Below are positions 5,059 to 8,047 of a stretch of DNA of 8,047 nucleotides, piece by piece. Position 1 is the first letter of the stretch, and each line of letters begins with the position of its first letter. The stretch spans positions 1 to 8,047 of the forward strand of contig JAITCJ010000040.1 in assembly GCA_031283145.1 (NCBI GenBank). The letters run 5' to 3'. Under the pieces are notes generated by a model. That model saw nothing but the letters and a program-made list of their open reading frames with translations. It ran no database searches and was not told the DNA's origin. The position numbers were made by a program, and so were the translations under genes. The DNA comes from Holophagales bacterium (GTDB lineage: Bacteria; Acidobacteriota; Holophagae; Holophagales; Holophagaceae).

Positions 5059-6239
5059 AATTCTTCCTGACAGCGTCTCTTGTTATCCCGCCCTCATCCG
5101 CGCTTTTCTCACAGGCGGCATTTGTAGATGTATTCCCCGACAAAACTTATGTCTGTGAGCGGTGGGACAGAGACGTCTATGAAATCGCCCCGGACTTGTC
5201 AGTAACGAAGGTTTCAAACCTGATACCTGAAAATCTCGATTTTCGATTAAGGCCGCGCCCAAAAATCCGCTATGGCAAAATCTGGATAAGCGACAACATA
5301 AAGGCTAAAATTTGGCGCAGGTCGCTGGAGCCTGATACAGATGGCGAAAAATGGCAAACAGTTAAATTTCCCGAAGAATCGGGCCGTTTTGATGATTTTG
5401 AAATAATTTCAGATGTCGAAGGGATTATTTGGCCCAAGTCATTGGAGGCCAATACGGATACCGGCGCAAAATGGCAAACAGTTAAACTTCCAGAGGGACT
5501 AGGCTCTTTTAACGACTTTGAAATAATTTCTGACGACGAAGCGCTTATTTGCGGCGCGGGCTGGTATCCTACTGATGAGAATACTAAAGTTCCAAGACGC
5601 TTCGATTATCATTTTATTTTTAACTATAATACAGGTGTCGTAACAAAATCCATAGAGGCCTTTGACCCAGCCATTTTCAACATGCCTGAAAATAAAATTT
5701 TTTATTATAAACGTAAAACAATGGATAGCTATTTATGCAGGTACAATTCAAATGTTCTTATAGTCGGTTGCGGATCCGGCTCTGTTACCATACTTGATAC
5801 TGACACTGGTAAGTTGCGAAAAATCCAGGTTGTTCCTGAGGACGAGGTGCCAAACGATCCAGATAAGACTTCATATCTTAAAAGTCAGACAATCCACTGG
5901 GTGTGTCCGCTGGCCGGCGACAAGGTGATTATTTGTTATAGGATGTGGGTGGTGCCCAACAATGGTTCCGAGCCTCTGGGAGTGCCTTGCTTCAGGACGA
6001 TGGATCTGAGGTCAGGCAAGGTCACTTTTCATGGCTCTGAATACCGTGGAAAAAACGCCGAGCAAGATTTGCCATTTTTTGAAGAAGAAGGGCAGTTGAC
6101 ATATGTGCGCGACTTCATCAAGGAACGCGGGAAAGGCACCACATTTGCTGAAAAGCAGCGGGCTATTACTCTGCCCAACCCTGATGAGCCTGCAGAAGAC
6201 CTTGGCGGGAAATTTAACTTAAAGGACGACAAAAAATAG
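5043..6239 (+). CDS. Secreted protein of unknown function with internal tandem repeat
   Basis: 398 residues, not recognised. A signal peptide is likely at about 1-26 (MRSQLKFFLTASLVIPPSSA then LFSQAA). The mature part is rich in beta-strand-like stretches and aromatic residues. A unit of 39-40 residues occurs twice in tandem: 90-128 (IWRRSLEPDTD...) and 129-168 (IIW offset by one, KSLEANTDT...). Shared cores are KWQTVK and DFEIISD. The pattern of short units ending in a W or G strand (for example NTGVVTKSIEAFD, DTDTGKLRKIQVV, DLRSGKVTFHG) would fit a beta-propeller-like fold, which is inference. Seven cysteines are present (38, 170, 232, 243, 288, 298, 316), and the C-terminus is charged (FNLKDDKK). 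ATG 5043, with GGAG five bases upstream, overlaps the end of the Cys-rich gene by 16 bases. A near copy of its start lies at 4491. Confidence 0.8.
   Translation: MRSQLKFFLTASLVIPPSSALFSQAAFVDVFPDKTYVCERWDRDVYEIAPDLSVTKVSNLIPENLDFRLRPRPKIRYGKIWISDNIKAKIWRRSLEPDTDGEKWQTVKFPEESGRFDDFEIISDVEGIIWPKSLEANTDTGAKWQTVKLPEGLGSFNDFEIISDDEALICGAGWYPTDENTKVPRRFDYHFIFNYNTGVVTKSIEAFDPAIFNMPENKIFYYKRKTMDSYLCRYNSNVLIVGCGSGSVTILDTDTGKLRKIQVVPEDEVPNDPDKTSYLKSQTIHWVCPLAGDKVIICYRMWVVPNNGSEPLGVPCFRTMDLRSGKVTFHGSEYRGKNAEQDLPFFEEEGQLTYVRDFIKERGKGTTFAEKQRAITLPNPDEPAEDLGGKFNLKDDKK
5310..5546 (+). repeat. Tandem duplication inside the 5043-6239 gene
   Basis: 5310-5426 and 5427-5546 encode two successive 39-40 residue units. 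Long stretches are identical in DNA, for example AAAATGGCAAACAGTTAAA and TTTGAAATAATTTC, including synonymous positions. This points to a fairly recent duplication with one added codon in the second unit. Confidence 0.8.
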
Positions 6240-6356
6240 ACTGCTTGACGGCAAATCCATGTCAACGGTGTTTTTTGCCGGTGCGCATTACTTACAAGAT
6301 CGAACGGAACAATTTAACGCGGGTGGCTAAAAAATGCCGTTTTTTGGAGCAAACAC

Positions 6357-7757
6357 ATGAAGAGCTTAATACTCATCCTGTTTTTTTCGGCCCTTTTGCA
6401 TGGTCAACTGCCGCAAGACACGCCCAAACCAAAAATTGAGTTAAAATATGGGTCGCAGCGCGAAGGGCGGCGGACTGACTCAGACATGGCGAGATGGCGC
6501 GGTCACCGCCTTGGGATGATCATTCACTATGGCCTGTACTCGCAGGCGGGAGGGGCGTGGAAAGGTGTCAATTACGCGTACGCGGCGGAGTTTATCAAAG
6601 CAAACGCAAAAGTACCGGATGAAGAGTACGACCAGTTGTTAAAGACCTTTAATCCGGACCGAAACGCCCCCAAAAATTGGGCGCGGCTCGCAAAACAAAT
6701 GGGGGCTAAATACGTAGTGATTACAACAAAGCATCACGAGGGGTTCTGTTTGTGGCCGAGCAAGTACACTGATTTTGATGTGGAATCAACACCGTACAAA
6801 ACGGATTTTTTGGGCGAATTTGTCAGCGCCTGTAATGAACAGGGCGTGGATGTGATGCTTTACTATTCGATACTGGATTGGCGCCACAAGAGCTGGAGAT
6901 ACCAATTAAAAGATGAGTCTGACCGTGCTGAATTCATGAAGTATTGGGAATTTGCGTCGTCTCAGTTGGAAGAACTGCTTGAACGCTATCCAAGCGTAAA
7001 AGGATTCTGGTTTGACGGCACTTGGGACAGCTCTGTTAAGAGCAATGGATACTTAACATTTGAACTGGAACAGCGCCTCCGAAAAATCAATCCCGGGTTG
7101 ATCATTGGCTCCAGATTGCGGGCGGATGAGACAGGAGCCAGGCACTTTGACGCAAATGGTCAGTTGATGGGCGATTACGAGCAGGGCTGGGAAAGAAAGC
7201 TGCCAGTCGAGCCGTTGAAAAACGACTGGGAATGTGTAATGACAATACCGGAAAACCAATGGGGCTATCACGCGAAATGGACGGGCCACGTAAAGGACTC
7301 CATTGAATTAATTGAAATGGCAAGCAAATGCACAGCCCTTGACGGCAATTTCGTAATAAATATCGGTCCAATGGGCGATGGCTCCATCAGGTCCGAGGAA
7401 ACCAGGTTGATTCAGGAAATTGGAGCGTGGATTACGGCAAATGGCGACGCCATACATGGTTGCGGCGCTTCCGGGCTTGAAAATCAAAATTGGGGCTGGC
7501 TTACGCGCAGAGAAAAAGCTGATGAAATAAACGCGATTGTGTTTAATATCCCCATTTCAGGGCGATTGACCATACAGCTGAGAAAAGGGGAGACAATCAA
7601 AAGCGCCGCTATAGCCAATAAAAAGCTGGAAGTCGAAGAAGACAGCGGTGGGCGTTACCTAATCCACCTGCCCAAAGAACTTCCCAAGACAGCCTTTGTT
7701 GTAAAAGTGCAGGTCAATACCGGTAATCAGATTACGGCGGAAGCGGCAAAAATATGA
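6357..7757 (+). CDS. Secreted GH29 alpha-L-fucosidase
   Basis: 466 residues. A signal peptide spans about 1-16 (MKSLILILFFSALLHG), so the enzyme is periplasmic or exported. The GH29 catalytic (beta/alpha)8 domain fills most of the chain: RWRGHRLGMIIHYGLYS (46-62), KYVVITTKHHEGFCLWPS (118-135), VDVMLYYSILDW (164-175) and VKGFWFDGTWD (214-224). The last carries the likely nucleophile Asp220. MGDYEQ (271-276), WECVMTIPENQWGYH (291-305) and NFVINIGPMGDG (331-342) follow. Glu275 or a nearby Glu is a candidate acid/base; its position varies in GH29. The C-terminal 370-466 forms a small beta-domain. It removes alpha-linked L-fucose from glycans; linkage preference cannot be read from sequence. The start has GGAG seven bases upstream. 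It lies 117 bases after the unknown secreted protein, same strand; co-expression is possible but not certain. Confidence 0.93.
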   Translation: MKSLILILFFSALLHGQLPQDTPKPKIELKYGSQREGRRTDSDMARWRGHRLGMIIHYGLYSQAGGAWKGVNYAYAAEFIKANAKVPDEEYDQLLKTFNPDRNAPKNWARLAKQMGAKYVVITTKHHEGFCLWPSKYTDFDVESTPYKTDFLGEFVSACNEQGVDVMLYYSILDWRHKSWRYQLKDESDRAEFMKYWEFASSQLEELLERYPSVKGFWFDGTWDSSVKSNGYLTFELEQRLRKINPGLIIGSRLRADETGARHFDANGQLMGDYEQGWERKLPVEPLKNDWECVMTIPENQWGYHAKWTGHVKDSIELIEMASKCTALDGNFVINIGPMGDGSIRSEETRLIQEIGAWITANGDAIHGCGASGLENQNWGWLTRREKADEINAIVFNIPISGRLTIQLRKGETIKSAAIANKKLEVEEDSGGRYLIHLPKELPKTAFVVKVQVNTGNQITAEAAKI

Positions 7758-7762
7758 TATAC

Positions 7763-7792
7763 AGCAGTTCAACTTTTCGTAGTTGAACTGCT
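7763..7792. terminator. Hairpin just after the fucosidase gene
   Basis: AGCAGTTCAACT (7763-7774) pairs perfectly with AGTTGAACTGCT (7781-7792), loop TTTCGT, starting six bases after the stop codon. No T-run follows, so a classical intrinsic terminator is not shown. The sequence matches the TATAG(C/T)AGTTC repeat motif at 437-463, where it also follows a gene end. Confidence 0.5.
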
Positions 7793-7795
7793 ACG

Positions 7796-7867
7796 CCGTG
7801 ATTTGCAAGCAAATCACGGTTGCGTATTGCTTGTAGGCGGGCACTACCCGCCGTTGTGCAAGCAATA
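7796..7867. repeat. Two further palindromes of the right-end hairpin cluster
   Basis: CCGTGATTTGC (7796-7806) pairs with GCAAATCACGG (7809-7819). TATTGCTTG (7825-7833) pairs with CAAGCAATA (7859-7867), enclosing an inner GGCGGG (7836-7841)/CCCGCC (7847-7852) stem. The GC-rich small stem between longer AT-rich stems recalls the layout of the repeat at 1-112 without sequence identity. I see no gene in 7758-7926. Confidence 0.75.
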
Positions 7868-7881
7868 AACGAAAAATGCTA

Positions 7882-7939
7882 TATAGCCAATTAACCTGAA
7901 AAACAGACTATGCCCCGTTTTTCAGGTTAATTGGCTATA
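7882..7939. repeat. Perfect 23-bp hairpin overlapping the end of the right-edge reading frame
   Basis: 7882-7904 pairs without mismatch with 7917-7939 around a 12-base loop (7905-7916). Both outer ends read TATAGCC or its complement, like the TATAGC ends elsewhere. The right arm contains the stop codon of the minus-strand frame at 7927-8047. It may serve as a bidirectional transcription barrier between convergent genes, or be the end of a mobile repeat. Confidence 0.8.
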
Positions 7940-8047
7940 AATTCCTTTCCCGCCCAGCCCTTTGCGGACAATAGCAACAGGGGCGTGACAATCGCTATAA
8001 GGCCGAATACCAGCCGCATGGTGCCTGTAGATGTTGACCCTTCGGAG
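7927..8047 (-). CDS. Partial membrane or exported protein, unknown
   Basis: The minus-strand frame enters from beyond the window and stops at TAA (7927-7929). The visible 39 residues are SEGSTSTGT, then MRLVFGLIAIVTPLLLLSAK, then GWAGKEFIAN. The 18-residue hydrophobic stretch flanked by Arg and Lys could be a C-terminal membrane segment of a longer protein. Alternatively, with ATG at 8017-8019 as start, it could be a signal peptide of a gene cut short by the hairpin element. No strong Shine-Dalgarno precedes that ATG (only AGG). The last codons and the stop lie inside the 7882-7939 hairpin, so the present 3' end was probably supplied by the repeat. Family not recognised. Confidence 0.4.
   Translation of the reverse strand, partial: SEGSTSTGTMRLVFGLIAIVTPLLLLSAKGWAGKEFIAN

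Noticed and set aside
6249..6280. Terminator after the 5043-6239 gene (CGGCAAA paired with TTTGCCG)
   Set aside because: The stem is 7 bp with an 18-base loop and no following T-run, too weak to call.
7053..7371. Minus-strand frames inside the fucosidase gene
   Set aside because: They lie opposite the strongly conserved GH29 coding sequence and show no ribosome binding site or recognisable protein features.

Overview
The window (8,047 bases, mixed base composition, plain bacterial gene structure with Shine-Dalgarno sites and one TTG start) looks like a chromosomal piece of a Gram-negative bacterium. Four or five of the predicted proteins carry Sec-type signal peptides, including an exported dehydrogenase-like protein and a GH29 fucosidase. 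The intergenic spaces are crowded with palindromic, MITE-like repeats. I cannot assign the phylum from sequence alone. The protein families would fit a host- or polysaccharide-associated lineage such as PVC, Elusimicrobiota or Bacteroidota-like bacteria, but this is only a guess.

Left part (1-958): a multi-hairpin repeat (1-112), a second inverted-repeat element (176-349), and a minus-strand remnant of an ADP-ribosylglycohydrolase start (350-418) that ends exactly at that element. Next comes an intact minus-strand O6-methylguanine-DNA methyltransferase (470-958). From 113 to 349 no gene is supported.

Divergent intergenic region (959-1260): no gene. It holds a plausible sigma70-type promoter (1069-1098) buried in nested inverted repeats (about 1053-1183).

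Core plus-strand operon (1261-4471): exported NAD-dependent epimerase/dehydratase-like protein (1261-2445), CtlX-type amidinotransferase/citrulline hydrolase (2479-3465, TTG start), and a YhaM-type OB-fold/HD 3'-5' exoribonuclease (3485-4471). Gaps are 33 and 19 bases, so they are probably co-transcribed, although the functions (exported redox enzyme, guanidino metabolism, RNA trimming) do not form an obvious pathway.

Accessory part (4472-7757): 19 bases after the exonuclease gene lies a well-formed start (4491) whose first 32 bases nearly duplicate the start of a gene 550 bases further on. It runs straight into a second copy of the left-end repeat (4551-4705). Then follow a small secreted six-cysteine protein (4762-5058), a translationally coupled secreted protein of unknown function with an internal tandem duplication (5043-6239), and a secreted GH29 alpha-L-fucosidase (6357-7757).

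Right end (7758-8047): four successive hairpins (7763-7939). The last overlaps the stop codon of a partial minus-strand reading frame with a hydrophobic segment, which runs off the window.

The best candidates for something undescribed are the coupled pair at 4762-6239 (small Cys-rich secreted protein plus repeat-containing secreted protein), with its duplicated gene start, and the family of multi-hairpin elements that repeatedly sits at or inside gene ends.
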